Positions 36,035 to 47,197 of a DNA stretch of 64,000 nucleotides are shown here, in pieces. Source of the DNA: Symmetrospora coprosmae (lineage: Eukaryota; Basidiomycota; Cystobasidiomycetes; Symmetrosporaceae); the NCBI GenBank assembly GCA_008802785.1, contig VUYT01000042.1:50359-114358 (forward strand), written 5' to 3'. Under the pieces are notes generated by a model. The model saw only the letters and a program-made list of their open reading frames with translations, did no database searches and was not told the origin of the DNA. Positions within the stretch are counted from its first letter, which is position 1; every line of letters begins with the position of its first letter. Both the position numbers and the translations under genes were made by a program.

Positions 36035-39000
36035 ATGGCCCACGCTCACGGCAATGCAGGCAGCGCCGTTGTGGCTGGACGTGAGTTGTGCGCATCTCAC
36101 GAGAGTGAGACGTGGACAGTACTGTCATAGTGGACGTCGGACGTGAAGCACTTGCTGATCCCCGCCTCGTCTTGCTTCTCTTTTTGGGTCGCCCGTCCTG
36201 CCGAAACAACGACAGCCGCGTCGAGCTCAAGCTCGCAATCTCCGTACCACGATCACCGTGAGCTTCGCTGCCAGTGCCGCGTCGCAAAGTTGTGGAGAAG
36301 CTGCAGAATGTGGCTACCTGCGTGCTGACCACTGCGGACTGTCCCCTATCGCGAACAGCCCTGAACGCTGTCGCCCACGCGCAGGCAATCCCCCTGCCGC
36401 GAGCAACTCCGTCATCCTCAGGCAGTGGTGGCGGAGGCCCATCCTCGGCGTCAAGCAGGCCATACCAGCTCGCGGAGGCGCCGCAGGCACAGCTGCCACA
36501 GACTTACCAGCACGGGAGATCCGTGTCTGACGCCAGCACGGCCTACGGCGGCCAAGGGCAGAGTACAGGAGCCGTGTATCCCAGCTCGCCCGCTCGCCAT
36601 CAACAACCGACAGGTCAGACAGGCGCCTATGACTTCAATGCGCAGTCCTCCAGCTCTTCACCACAGCTGGATATACGCCGGCAGCGTGCATCACTACCAC
36701 AGAGTCAGCCCGGAGAGTGGCCCGGCGGCGGGCAGAGGGACGTTGCTATGAGGCGCAGCGTCGAAGGCTTGGGGCTGGGCGGCATACATATGCCACAGTC
36801 AATGGGAGCATTCGGGACGCCCTCGATTGGAGCAGTAAGAGCCGCGTTAGGCTCGTCTCCTTCAGCCGCCTCCTTGCACCGGAATGCCATTTTCGCCAAC
36901 AGCGGAAGCACCCCTGCTGCAGCAAACTATTCATACGCCCGTCAATACCCAGAGGCTCAGCCGCAGTCCTACCAGAACTCTCCGCACATGCTACAGCACC
37001 AGCTTGCCTTAGGCGACAGCTCTGCAGGCCCGTCTCCCGTGCCCGACCACCGCCGAGCGGTGCAAAGCGACGGAACATCTAGTGCAGGACCGTCGGGGCT
37101 GGAACATAGCTATGCAATGCCTCCGTTCACCCTTCTAGCACCTATCGATCCCAGCCAGGGGCCAAGTCAACAGCCTCCAACCTCCGCACCGGGCTTCTAT
37201 CTGTATCAGCCGAGCCGGCCTGTTCAGCAAGATCAAATCGATCCTAGCCTAGGCGCTAGCCAGACAAGCGGTCTCTTCGGTCCATCTCCAGTCGCAGCAT
37301 CAGGCCCGACTTTCCCTGGTTATGGCCCCATGCCAAGTGCCACGTTAGATGCCTTTGCGTACGCAACCCCGCCCACAACTGCCAACTCTTCGACATCGTC
37401 GCCGCCCCGCGAGCAAGTCCTTCCGCTGTTCCGCTCGTTGAGTGGCTTCTTCACAGTGCAATCTGCGTATCCACCGTCGGGCCCGACTGGGACTCCCGTG
37501 TCCGTCGCTGTGAGCGTCGTCGCTCACGAGCCACACGTGGTCCGAGGATTCAAGGTGGTGTTCGGGCGCCATTCGACGACGACGCGGGTCACATCAGAGA
37601 AGCGCTACCCGGATGGCGAAGTTGTCGACTTGGTCGCGACAACGCCAATGCTCCACCTCGCGAGCGGAGACCCCGCTTCCAGCAGCGTGGTTGGCTTGCA
37701 ATTGCACGCCCTAGACGGGTCTGGCAACGTGGTGGATTGGGCAGACATAGGACAATTCGACTATACGGATGCATCGTCATCGGTAGCGAGTGGTTCTGGC
37801 TTTCGCATGCAGAAGAGACCTGGGTCGCCCCTCTCGAGTACAAGAGAGTCTCCACAGCATCCTAGTCGTGCCACGTTCACCGATGGCATGTCACCCACTC
37901 ACAAATCGGTACACTCTCGCAATTCCAGTATAAGCTCGCTAGTCAATGGGTTCGGACACCTCGGGCACCATTCACGCAATTCAAGCTTGGCGAGTGCAGG
38001 TAGCGACAATATGGCCTACTCGCATTCGTCGAGTTCGCGGCCTCTGTCATCTTCCCAGCGCTCTTCCCTCTCTTCCGCGTCCAGAGGCGAGCCAGGGAAC
38101 GCAGCGTTCGCTGGAGCACCTCAGTCGGAGGCTGATCTCTCAGAAGGGACGGCCGAACGCGCCGACCGCAAGCCAATCGCAAGGTTGCGGGTAGCTACAA
38201 CCTCAGCCAGCTCGACAGCAGCATCCTCTGCGCTGCGGCATCCTCCCATCGACCCGAACGCCGCGCCCACAGCGGCTCTTTACCGCAGCGCTCAAATCAC
38301 ATCACATCCTGATCAAGGGGTCGATCTGACTGGCTTGACCGACCAAGCTAGCTTGCAGTTCGATAGCAACCTGGACCTGATGGCCATGGGATGGTCGCAC
38401 GATGAATGGGTGGCCAAGCGCAGGCTGGTGCTGTTCACACGGAGGCAAGTGGGCCAGACCATCAGCGCCAATTTCCGGCCGGTCGAGCTTGGCGAGCTGT
38501 CGGAGAACAGTATCGTCATCTCATGCATCTTCCGGGAGGACAAGAACGAGTGCTTCGTGACATCGGTCGACACAATCTATCTCCTTGAAGCGCTCGTTGC
38601 TGTCCGCTTCACGGTCGAAGAGAAGAATCGGATCAGGAGGAATCTCGAAGGGTTCAAGCCTATCACTGTTACAAAGGCCAAAGCAGAGTCGGAGGACTTT
38701 TTCAAGCTCATCATGGCGTTTCCAAACCCAAAGCCGCGCAACATCGAGAAGGACGTCAAGGTCTTCCCCTGGAAGACTCTTGGACCAGCACTGCAGAAGA
38801 TCATTAGCAAGTACTCAGCGTCGTATGTTCCGCCCGAGTCTATCACCACACCTGGTCGGCCTGTTCCTCAGCCGATAGGGTGGGCGCCTGGACGGACGCC
38901 GCCGCCATCTTCTGAAGCGGCCTCTAACGACGGGTCAACGCAGTCCACGCCGTCCAGTCTATCAGCAGAACTGCAAGACGTGCTGCACCGTCCAGGGGCG

Positions 39001-39231
39001 CCCTCCCTCGCTACTGTCCCTGAGCATCCTCGCTCTTCTTCCTCCGCATCTTCACATACCATCACACCTCAGCCCGTGCCTCCGGCTCTACCATCATCCC
39101 TAGGCGCCTATCCGAGTCAGCTGCCTTCGGAGGCCACGTATCCTTTCTCCCAGGAACACGCGCGCTATACCGACGGAGGGATGCAATCATCAGCCGGGGA
39201 CAACTTCAACCCAGCCTATCGATACCCGTGA
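36035..39231 (+). CDS. Medusa (medA/Med1)-type developmental regulator
   Basis: Exons 36035-36080, 36216-36257 and 36359-39231 give 986 residues; the small first two exons encode MAHAHGNAGSAVVAGP and SSSSSQSPYHDH. About 360 residues of Ser/Gln/Pro-rich sequence follow. A middle domain then contains LPLFRSLSGFFTVQSAYPP and RGFKVVFGRHSTTTRV. The signature C-terminal domain has QFDSNLDLMAMGWSHDEW, KRRLVLFTRRQVGQTISANF, SCIFREDKNECFVTSVDTIY, FTVEEKNRIRRNLEGFKPIT and SEDFFKLIMAFPNPKPRNIE. This block is what I recognise from fungal medusa proteins, which govern conidiation and mating or virulence programmes. No classical DNA-binding fold is visible. Repeated SRNSS/HSRNS motifs between the domains may be phosphorylation sites. 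Confidence 0.8.
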
Positions 39232-39929
39232 CGCGCAAGGAAGCGTGCGAGAACAGCAATAGAAGGGATATTGCAAAGCAGTCAGGAGCGAGGTCAGAAC
39301 CGCCGCTGTCTATGCGTGCGGGCAGCGCGAGCAAGATGGAAGTCTGGTGGACGCCGAGGTGGTCTAGGCACATGCACATCGGAGGGTCCAATGCAGAATA
39401 TACGTGGCAAGCATAGGTGGTACGTTTGGAAGTGCAGTTTGAGCGCACAGCAGTCTCTCCTTTCTCATGCCAAAGTGCGGAGCTCGTCGAGAGCACGATA
39501 TACTGCGTAGGACCGAGGTATGGGTTTGATTGGCATTCACACCGGCCAGCCTGCGCAATAGCCTGCAGATAGTTGAAGTAACCATGTATCTACAGAGCGT
39601 TATCTTTGGGGCCGCTTGACGACAATGTGAAGCCATCCTCATACAGTATCTGAGGCGAGGGCCAGGGTTTACGAGTTCAGTCTCGCATGCAGCAGGGCTC
39701 TTGAAGCCAGAATCTGATATGCAGGACGTGCAATTATCGCTTGCTCGACCGCGAGTCTGTGCTGCATCCTTATGGAGCGAAGGCGACCATTGAGCGCGCT
39801 GCCGGTCGCGGTCCTGGCTCTGGGGCTGGCAGCTGCCGGCTGCCTGCGGGCTGTTGCCTTTCCTCCCCCTCGCAGTCCGAAGCCAGCAACTCTTTCCGCC
39901 GCCTCAACACTCGCTTCAGAGACGCCAAT
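39232..39929. other. Intergenic between medusa-type gene and complex I subunit
   Basis: A 698-nt same-strand gap. Minus-strand open frames, including one of 175 codons reaching into the next gene (39669-40196), are antisense shadows. Nothing else was recognised. Confidence 0.5.
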
Positions 39930-40889
39930 ATGACGGCAGCAGACGCGGGTGGAGCTCCTGCTGCTGCTGGAGGATCCTCCTTCACGCAGAAGAACCCGAC
40001 CCAGTCTGCCTTCACGAGCGGTCTCGCCGGGGTGAGCGAGCTGGTCATCTGAGCCGGGCCATCCCGACAGACAGCCAGGCAGAGCAGCACACTGAAGCCT
40101 GGCGCTATATCTGCATTGTGACCAGGCCGGTGTCGGTCTGCTCGTTTCGAGCGTGCAGAACTCGTTGCAAAAGGTGAGGACCGCCGTGGGAGACATGTAC
40201 GCCTGGCCAAGTTGCTGAACAGTAACCTCTCACGACCAACTCTCACAACCAACAGCACAACAAGGGAGCACTCGGTGTCTTTACGAGAACCGGAGGAACG
40301 ATAGGTCTCTTTGGTGAGTGCAGGGCTGCTCTACCCAGCGAGAGGGCATTGGACAAGCCGACGGCAAGCTCACGCCGAGTCCCTGTCTGCTATGCTACAG
40401 CCGGAGTTGCTACCGTCTTCACTTACGTCGACCAGCAAGTTGCGAATGTCCGTGGCACGGATGATGCATTGAACGGCGCTGCGTAAGTCCGCTCCACATG
40501 CCTGCGAGCTGCTGGCTCCGCCTGCAAGGTCTCAGGGCGGCTGATCATGGGCTCGCATGGTCCCATCCTCAGGGGAGGGTGTGCAGCCGGCTTCCTGGCT
40601 GGAGTACAGCGCGGGTCTTTGCCAGCTGCTTTTGGAGGTTGTGCGGTCAGTGGCCCGTACGCATGGCAGTCCTGCACAGGCGGATCTCGCTGACATCCTC
40701 TGCGCACGATGACCTCTGCAGATCTTCGCCGCCTTGATTGGTACATACGACGCTGCAGGAGGCACGATATCTGGAAACAACAGCCAATCTCTCGACACCG
40801 AGTCTCGCGCAGAGCTACGAAAGCAGTTCTTCAAAAAGCGGCCATTGGCGGACCAGGTGCTGGGGGATGCCGCGGTGGAGGAGTCATAG
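39930..40889 (+). CDS. Complex I accessory subunit, Tim17-like (NDUFA11/B14.7 family)
   Basis: A membrane-arm subunit of mitochondrial NADH:ubiquinone oxidoreductase. Six exons (39930-40031, 40126-40173, 40256-40313, 40401-40482, 40573-40645, 40722-40889) give 176 residues with all junctions in frame. The Tim17/22-like helices with Gly-rich faces are SGLAGAGVGLLVSSVQNSL, GVFTRTGGTIGLFAGVATVF, GGCAAGFLAGVQRGSLPAAF and IFAALIGTYDAAGGTISG. A hydrophilic end with FFKKRPLADQVLG follows. These features and the length point to the fungal 21.3-kDa complex I subunit rather than Tim17 or Tim22 themselves, but a TIM-family paralogue is the alternative. The next gene is also a complex I subunit. Confidence 0.8.
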
Positions 40890-41335
40890 AGCGATGGAGC
40901 TTGCAATGCGCCCTCGCGGTGTGTGCTCTCCCGGTCTTACTTGTATCAGATGTATAGACTACGGGCTCGCTGCAATGATTCGTTCTCACTGTCCTTGGGC
41001 GCCCTGGAGCAGTTCGCGTCTGAGCGAAACAGCGTCGTCTCCATTGGGTGCGCGACAGCCAGCTAGACTTTTGGTGGGCGGGGCTTCAAGAGAGCAGGAA
41101 TGGCCGTGGTCTACTGTTGCTTAGCACTGCTCCAGCGCTCCTGGAAATAAGCGACATAGTAATGCGCAATAGGCGAAAGAGCGGGGAGGGCGACATGTCT
41201 TCTCGCCACAGCCTGAACGGCGGGCGTCCTGCTGCAGGCCGCAACGAGCACCAGGCTCAGCCCTCCCCATCTCTCCAACGCCATCAACAGCAGCTAGCAT
41301 AGCAGACATAGCAGCGTTGCCAGCTTCTCTACAAT
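40890..41335. other. Intergenic between the two complex I genes
   Basis: A 446-nt spacer with the 3' UTR of the Tim17-like subunit and the promoter of the NDUFA5-like gene. No motif was recognised. Confidence 0.5.
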
Positions 41336-42005
41336 ATGCGCGCAGCACTCCGTCTCTTCCAGGCAGCAGCCAACTCTGCCTCCACCCTGCAACCCTACAC
41401 GGCAGGGCAGCGAGCGGGCAAGCTCACGACAGGACTGCACGGCCTCCCAGTGCACCCAAATCCGCTTCCCGAGCTCGTACAGATCTACAAGGCCACTCTC
41501 TCTTCCATTCAGTCCTCTCTGCCGCAAGGCGTGGTCTACCGGCAGTCGGCAGAGGCCATCACGCAGCACCGCTTGAGCGTCGTCGAGAAGCATGCTGGGC
41601 CGTCAGCCGACCAAGGCGGAGAGGCAGCTATCGAGGCTATCGAGAAGGAGCTGGCTGTGGGTGTCATCGAGGAGGTCATCAAGGTGGCAGAAGGAGAGAA
41701 GACGCTAGTCGAGAAAATGGCCGAATGGAAATCGTGAGTCCAGCGGGCGTCATGCTCCCGTAACTCTCGCGCTGAACCTCAGCTGATCTTGCTCTCGCGG
41801 CACTTGCCTGTAGATGGGAGGATCTCAAGACGAAGCCGCTAGAGGGTCAATGGGAGTACTTCAAGGTGCGATCCCGTTCTCCTTCTGTCGAGTTCGGCGA
41901 GGTGGACATGTTCGTGGAGCTTGGCAAGTCTGACTTGCCTGCGGTCGTTTCGCCCACCTTTCCCAACAGATCCCGGCCTCGACAAGCTTGCCAAAAACGG
42001 ACTAG
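41336..42005 (+). CDS. Complex I subunit, NDUFA5/B13 (29.9-kDa) family
   Basis: A matrix-arm subunit of mitochondrial complex I. Exons 41336-41733, 41814-41865 and 41970-42005 give 161 residues. After a short presequence-like start (MRAALRLFQAAANSAS) come the family blocks TTGLHGLPVHPNPLPELVQI, YRQSAEAITQHRLSVVEKHA, GVIEEVIKVAEGEKTLVEKM and AEWKSWEDLKTKPLEGQWEY. The third exon is small and encodes IPASTSLPKTD before TAG at 42003-42005. If the last intron were retained, translation would instead run about 30 more residues. The spacing fits fungal NDUFA5 homologues. Confidence 0.92.
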
Positions 42006-42332
42006 GCAATAATACGACGGGCAACTCGTCCGTTAGAGCCATGTCGTAGATGCGGGACGAAGGCTCCGCTTGCATGTAGACCCGAGCATTCGGGTCGGCA
42101 GGCGAGAGGAGGCGGCGATGGTCTCCGAAGACGGCACGCTATCTACGACAATGCCTGTACAATAACGAAGGGCAGTTGCCAATCGATCAAAGATGTCTTT
42201 ATTTGTTGCCAAAGCGTGCTGTATGTCGGATCTTCTCCGGTTCCGATTTGCCTGCCTGCTTCTTGAGATGTGCTCGTTTGACTGCCCGCAACCGCTCGCT
42301 CTTCTCAACTATTCTCGAACGTGCCTGATACC
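42006..42332. other. Intergenic upstream of the pseudouridine-degrading fusion
   Basis: A 327-nt gap with the NDUFA5-like 3' UTR and the next promoter. Nothing was recognised. Confidence 0.5.
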
Positions 42333-45325
42333 ATGCGCGCATCTGTCGCGTGCCGCTTTGCTTGTGCGCCCATTCGCAAAGCATCTCCGCTGTCCCGTCT
42401 GGCATCGACACCTCTCGCTCGATATGTCTCGGTTTCGGAGGAGGTACAAGACGCGCTGCACCGCTCTCAACCGATTGTCTCGCTAGAGACTGCCATCACC
42501 TCGCATGGGCTGCCGTATGACAAGGCCATCACCGTCGCTGCCTCCCTCGACGCTATCATCCGAAAGCAGGGCGCAGTCCCTGCCGTTATCGGCCTTATCG
42601 ATGGCATCGTCAAGGTCGGGCTGTCTGACGCCGAAATACAGCGGCTGGCAGGACCACCTGCCACAAAGGAAGCAGCAGAACGCAAGTGGAAAGTCGGCAA
42701 GCGGGACATATCGCCCGCTCTGGTCAAGAAGGTGGATGGCGGGACCACCGTCAGTGCGACGAGCTTCTTGAGCCATCTTGTCGGCATCGAGACCTTTGTG
42801 ACAGGGTGAGGCCGCTCAACAGCCCTGAGTGATCTTTTCGGCAAGACAGCGTCGCTGACTTCTCGCGCGGCGATGTGCAGCGGTATTGGGTGCGCCTGGG
42901 CCTGCTTCTCCACAGACGGCACGCGGTAGAGCCTGGGCTGACTTCAGTATGCTTGGATGGCCGTCCAGAGGCGTACACAGAGGAGCTCAGGACAGTGCGT
43001 ACCGTGCGACTCCGTAGCTCCCCAAACATCATCTCACCTGCTCATGCTCACTGCAGCTATGGACATTTCTTCGGACTTGACGGAGCTCGGCCGCACGCCT
43101 GTAGCCGTCGTCTGCGCTGGAGCCAAATCCATATTGGACATCGGGCTGACTCTCGAGTACCTGGTGCGTGGCAGTGCCTGACGGCGGTAGTTGCGATGAC
43201 GCACAGGCTACACATGCTGAGGCCGCCTACAACCGCAGGAAACTCTGGGAGTTACCGTCACTACCTTCGGCGAGAGCAAGGACTTTCCTGCCTTTTACGC
43301 TCGAAAGTCAGGCTTTCAATCTCCTTCGAACGTCCGTACAGCCCGAGAGGCCGCCGAGGTCATATGCGAGTCCTGCCTGTCATGCGGTAAGTCCGAGCAC
43401 ACAAATGCTGACATGTCCGATTTTGCAGATCTTTCCTCCCTCATGGACACTCAGACAGGCACGCTCATCGGCGTTCCTATTCCAGCCGAGTATGAGGAAA
43501 AGTCAATAGCGATTCAGAAGGCCGTCGAGCAAGCTGTCCAGGACTCTGTGGACAGCGGTATCGCCAAACGAGGCAAGGAGGTCACCCCGTGGATATTAGC
43601 TCGCGTTAAAGAGCTTACTGGTGGCGGCAGCGTACAAAGCAGTAGGTATACTTTCCCTTGCCTTGTCGTGCTTCTGTCTTGCTGACCTCTACCGCCGCTA
43701 GATATCGCCTTGATAGAAAATAACGCGGCCGTGGGCGCGGGCATCGCGGTGGAGCTATCTCGGCTAAGACAGAGACAGGGCGATGGTCGAGAGAGCAACG
43801 TTGTAAGTTAGCAGAGCAGCAAAGATGCGTTGCACCATCCGATCTGAATGGCCTGTCTTGCAAGGCATCTTCCGCTTCTCTATTGCCAGCGCCAAGCGTT
43901 GTCACGCCCCGGATTTCGATAGGGTTTCGCGTGGCCTCAGAGACTTCAGCGGAGACACCATCGATCCCAGCAAGCTCACTGATGGTAGTCGGTGCAGCCG
44001 CCGTCGACATTGTATCGCGGCCCCATTCCCGAAATGCAGCGACGACAGCTCCTGGAAGCATCAACTTGAAACTTGGAGGAGTGGCACGAAACGTACACGA
44101 AGCTGCCTTTCAGTTAGGTGTCGGAGATGCACTCCTCGTAGCGCCTGTCGGAAAGTCGAGCAACGGACCAAAGGACCCGCTCGCTTCCGTGCTCGCACAG
44201 GGCTTGCAAGAGCTAGGCGCAAGTCAAGCTGGACTTATCGAGCTGGAAGGCGCAACACCTTGTGTCAACATGATGCTGGACGAGAAAGGCGATCTCGCCA
44301 GCGGCGTCGCGTCGACAGGCTTGGTAGAAGCCATGTCGGGATCTCAGGTTCGTGTGGTGGTTCGAGACCGCACTAAACAGCTTGAGCTGGGCTGAGCAAG
44401 ATCAACACTATCTCAGATCATCGAAGTCCTGCATCAGATTTGTCCGCTGTTCGTCTGCTTCGATGGCAACATCTCGAAAGCAGCGATGTCGGCTCTGCAG
44501 ATAGAGTGCAGGGAGAGAGGCATATCAAGTAAGCATCAAGCGTGTAGTCATTCGGCTACTAGTTGCCAGCGCGTATCTGACATCCAAACGGATCAGCCGT
44601 CTTCGAGCCCACGTCGGATCAAAAGGCACTCCGCTGGCTCGATTCGCTACCCACTGAGAAATGGCCGATCCTTTCGCACATGGCGCCAAACGTAGCGGAG
44701 CTGCGGTCTTTGCAACGTCACCTAATGTCGCTCCCCTTGCAAGAAAGTCGCGCCTATAATGAGGCAGTGATGAGCTGGACAACGGACGAGCGATTCCGCC
44801 ATGGCCTGGAGAAGCGACTCCCCAGCTGGGTGCGAGAAGAGGGCGTGGTGCAGTCAGCCTTGCGCCTACTCCCGCTCGTGGACTGCCTCTGGATTAAGGC
44901 AGGCGGGCGCGGTCTGCTAGTCGTGCAGAAATGCACGAAGGAAGAACTGGCAGTCTTCGAATCAGACAGCCGAAATCTGTCTATAGTCACTGCAAGCGGG
45001 CCATCAGGTGGGATCGTGGTCTCGTACCATAGCGCGCTGAAACTGGAAAGGCAGATCAGCGTCGTGGGCGGAGGTGACTCGCTCTTAGGGGCGTTGCTTG
45101 CGGGCTTGATATCGGGTCTTCACTCGACTCGACCAAATGATCTTCTGCGATTGGTGGAGCTTGGTCAGAGGTGAGCCAGACGCGCATGCAGAGTATCGTG
45201 CTAGTCGGCTCCACGAGCTGACAAGACTATGGGGTCTTGTCTCTTTAAGAGCGGCAGTGGCATCGCTCAGTTCCGGCAATTCAGTGGGTAGCCTGGAGGA
45301 GCTCAGAGTCAGCCTGTCGCAGTAG
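42333..45325 (+). CDS. Bifunctional pseudouridine-5'-phosphate glycosidase / pseudouridine kinase
   Basis: Degrades pseudouridine: the C-terminal PfkB kinase makes PsiMP and the N-terminal glycosidase splits it to uracil and ribose-5-phosphate. ATG 42333 opens a presequence-like stretch (Arg/Ala/Ser, no acids for about 30 residues). Glycosidase blocks are [73 protein letters not shown] and [13 protein letters not shown]. The catalytic loop [13 protein letters not shown] appears only after splicing a 9-nt exon (42881-42889) and a 26-nt exon (42969-42994). Kinase blocks are [50 protein letters not shown] and [15 protein letters not shown] with the catalytic Asp. The last exon ends LRVSLSQ. The glycosidase-kinase order is the one known from fungi. 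Confidence 0.93.
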
Positions 45326-45688
45326 GCACGCGAAACCCATCCTAGGACTCGATGCGACACCACTTCTGCAATGTTCAAATTCTGACGCCTGCGAGGAACG
45401 ACTTTCTTTGGTGTTTTGCCTTTCTTGCATGCAGCCGAAAACAGAGGAGCCATTGGTGCTACAGTATGCAGAAGGCTGAGAAAGACGAGGTGCGAAAGAG
45501 GAAGAATACCCTAGCGCAGGCTGTATGTGAGGGGGGACAAGGTGCACGAGGATGCAGATTGCGGGAAGGAGGAGAAGACCAAGCTGTAGGGGACCGGCGC
45601 AGCGAAAGGTCGGGACATCTTGACTACCGGAATCTCAAACGTCAAGTTTGTTTTTCGTGCTCGAAAGCAGCGAGAACATGTTCTCGCT
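45326..45688. other. Convergent 3' intergenic region
   Basis: 363 nt between the fusion-enzyme and Stm1-like stops, holding both 3' UTRs. Nothing was recognised. Confidence 0.5.
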
Positions 45689-47197
45689 TTACGACAAGCT
45701 CGGGAAAGCCGTGCTGTCGTCAACGTTGACGCCGGCGGAGCCGTTGGCTCGTCCACCGCGTGGGGCAGCTCCACCACGGCCACGGCCGCCTCGTCCCTCT
45801 CCACGTCCGCGTCCACCCTCGCCACGGCCACGTCCGCCGCGGGCTCCGCCTCGACCGCCGCGGTCAGATCGCTCCTCTCGGTCGCCTCGGTCGATTCTGG
45901 GGGCAGTGAAGCCGACCTCGAGAAGGGTCTTCTCCTTGCGGGCCTTCTGGCGCTGTGCCTTCTCCTGCAAGACCATCGAAGCAATGCACGAAGAGGTCAG
46001 CATACACCGGCACGTTCACAGATGGCTGACTGTTCGCCTCTCTGGGAGGGGTATCGCACCTTCTGGGATCCCTGGAAGTAGTGGTCCTCGCCAGACTGGG
46101 GCTTGGTGATGGCGACACCGTTGCTCCACTGCGAGTCATCCTGACCCTCGTTGGCCTTTCGCGTCTCGAGAGCGCCTCCGACTTTGCCAGCAGCAGCTCG
46201 GGCCTTGAGGTAGTCCTCGTAAGACTGGCTGTTGTCCTCGGGCTCGGCAGGAGCGGCAGGAGTGGCATCCTGACCCTCGGCAGCAGCCGGGGTAGCATCA
46301 CCCTCGACGAGGGCGGGGGTAGCCTCGCCACCGTTGATCTTCTCAGCGGCGGCATCAGTGAGACCAGCGGTCTCGGCCTCTAGCTCTCGCTTGCCCTCAT
46401 CGCCTCCCCAAGCCTGGTGCTCCTGCTTGTTCGAATCGCTGAGATTTCGGGAAGAAATGAAGAAGGAAAAAAGAAACGTCAGCGAAGGGTACCACATTGA
46501 TGCTTAGCAGACCATGCCGAGGTCGAAAGAACGCACGTAATGCCAGTGGCAGACCGCCTGTCGAGACGCTCGGGTCGTCCACCGCGACCACCGCGACCTC
46601 CTCGTCCTCGGTCACCTCCACGGGGAGCACCACGTCCTCGACCGCGACCGAAGTTGTTGCCTGTGTGATAAAGAGGATGTATTGATTGGTATCAGCTTAC
46701 CGGAACCGGATAACAAGAGCTAGGCAAGAGGCTTTTACTGACCTCGGTCATCGCGGCCTCGCTCGCCCTCGAACTGGGCCTGGCTTCCTGCCGGAGCATC
46801 GCTTGCGGGCAGCTCCTTGGCCTCCCTCTGCGATCGGACGGTGGTCTGACCGGGGACGTTCCTCCGAGTGGTGGCATTGGGAATGGCACCAGACTTGGGC
46901 GCTCCCTTTGCGGGAGGTGCAGCGTCTACCTGGGTAGGCTTGGTCTGCTTTGGGAGCGGCACGGACTCGTTGTCGGATCCAGCGTCATCTGAAGCGTGCG
47001 GGAAAAGGCCAGCGGCAAGCGAGCAGATGTCAGTTCCCGAATTCTCTCTTCACAACAGCTCTGTAGCTTCGGTCGGCGCGTCTGTCTGACAGGTGCCCTT
47101 CGAAAGTGCGACCCTACGACTCCCGGGCGGCCGTACGTGAATGCGCCCGTCCCTGCAACTCACCCGCGAGGAGAGCGAATGGGTTCCCGCTGGCCAT
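45689..47197 (-). CDS. STM1: Stm1/SERBP1-like ribosome-binding protein
   Basis: A ribosome-associated, RNA-binding protein; Stm1 and SERBP1 occupy the mRNA channel of idle 80S ribosomes. ATG 47197 gives MASGNPFALLAGD, the Stm1/SERBP1 N-terminal motif. Next come a basic linker, the RG block NNFGRGRGRGAPRGGDRGRG, RRSATGITDSNKQEHQAWGG, and an Ala/Glu-rich stretch with repeated DATPA. The conserved centre is SQSYEDYLKARAAAGKVGG with SQWSNGVAITK. The C-terminus is a second RG block (GARGGRGRGEGGRGRGEG) ending DDSTAFPSLS, TAA at 45689-45691. Both RG blocks are likely arginine-methylation sites. The exons lie at about 47160-47197, 46740-46990, 46510-46660, 46060-46440 and 45689-45975. Confidence 0.9.

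Noticed and set aside
39669-40196. 175-codon minus-strand open frame
   Set aside because: Antisense to the first exons of the complex I Tim17-like gene; no domain or codon signal of its own.
42881-42994. Apparent loss of the PsiMP glycosidase active-site loop
   Set aside because: A 9-nt and a 26-nt exon restore GIGGVHRG exactly, so the enzyme is predicted intact.
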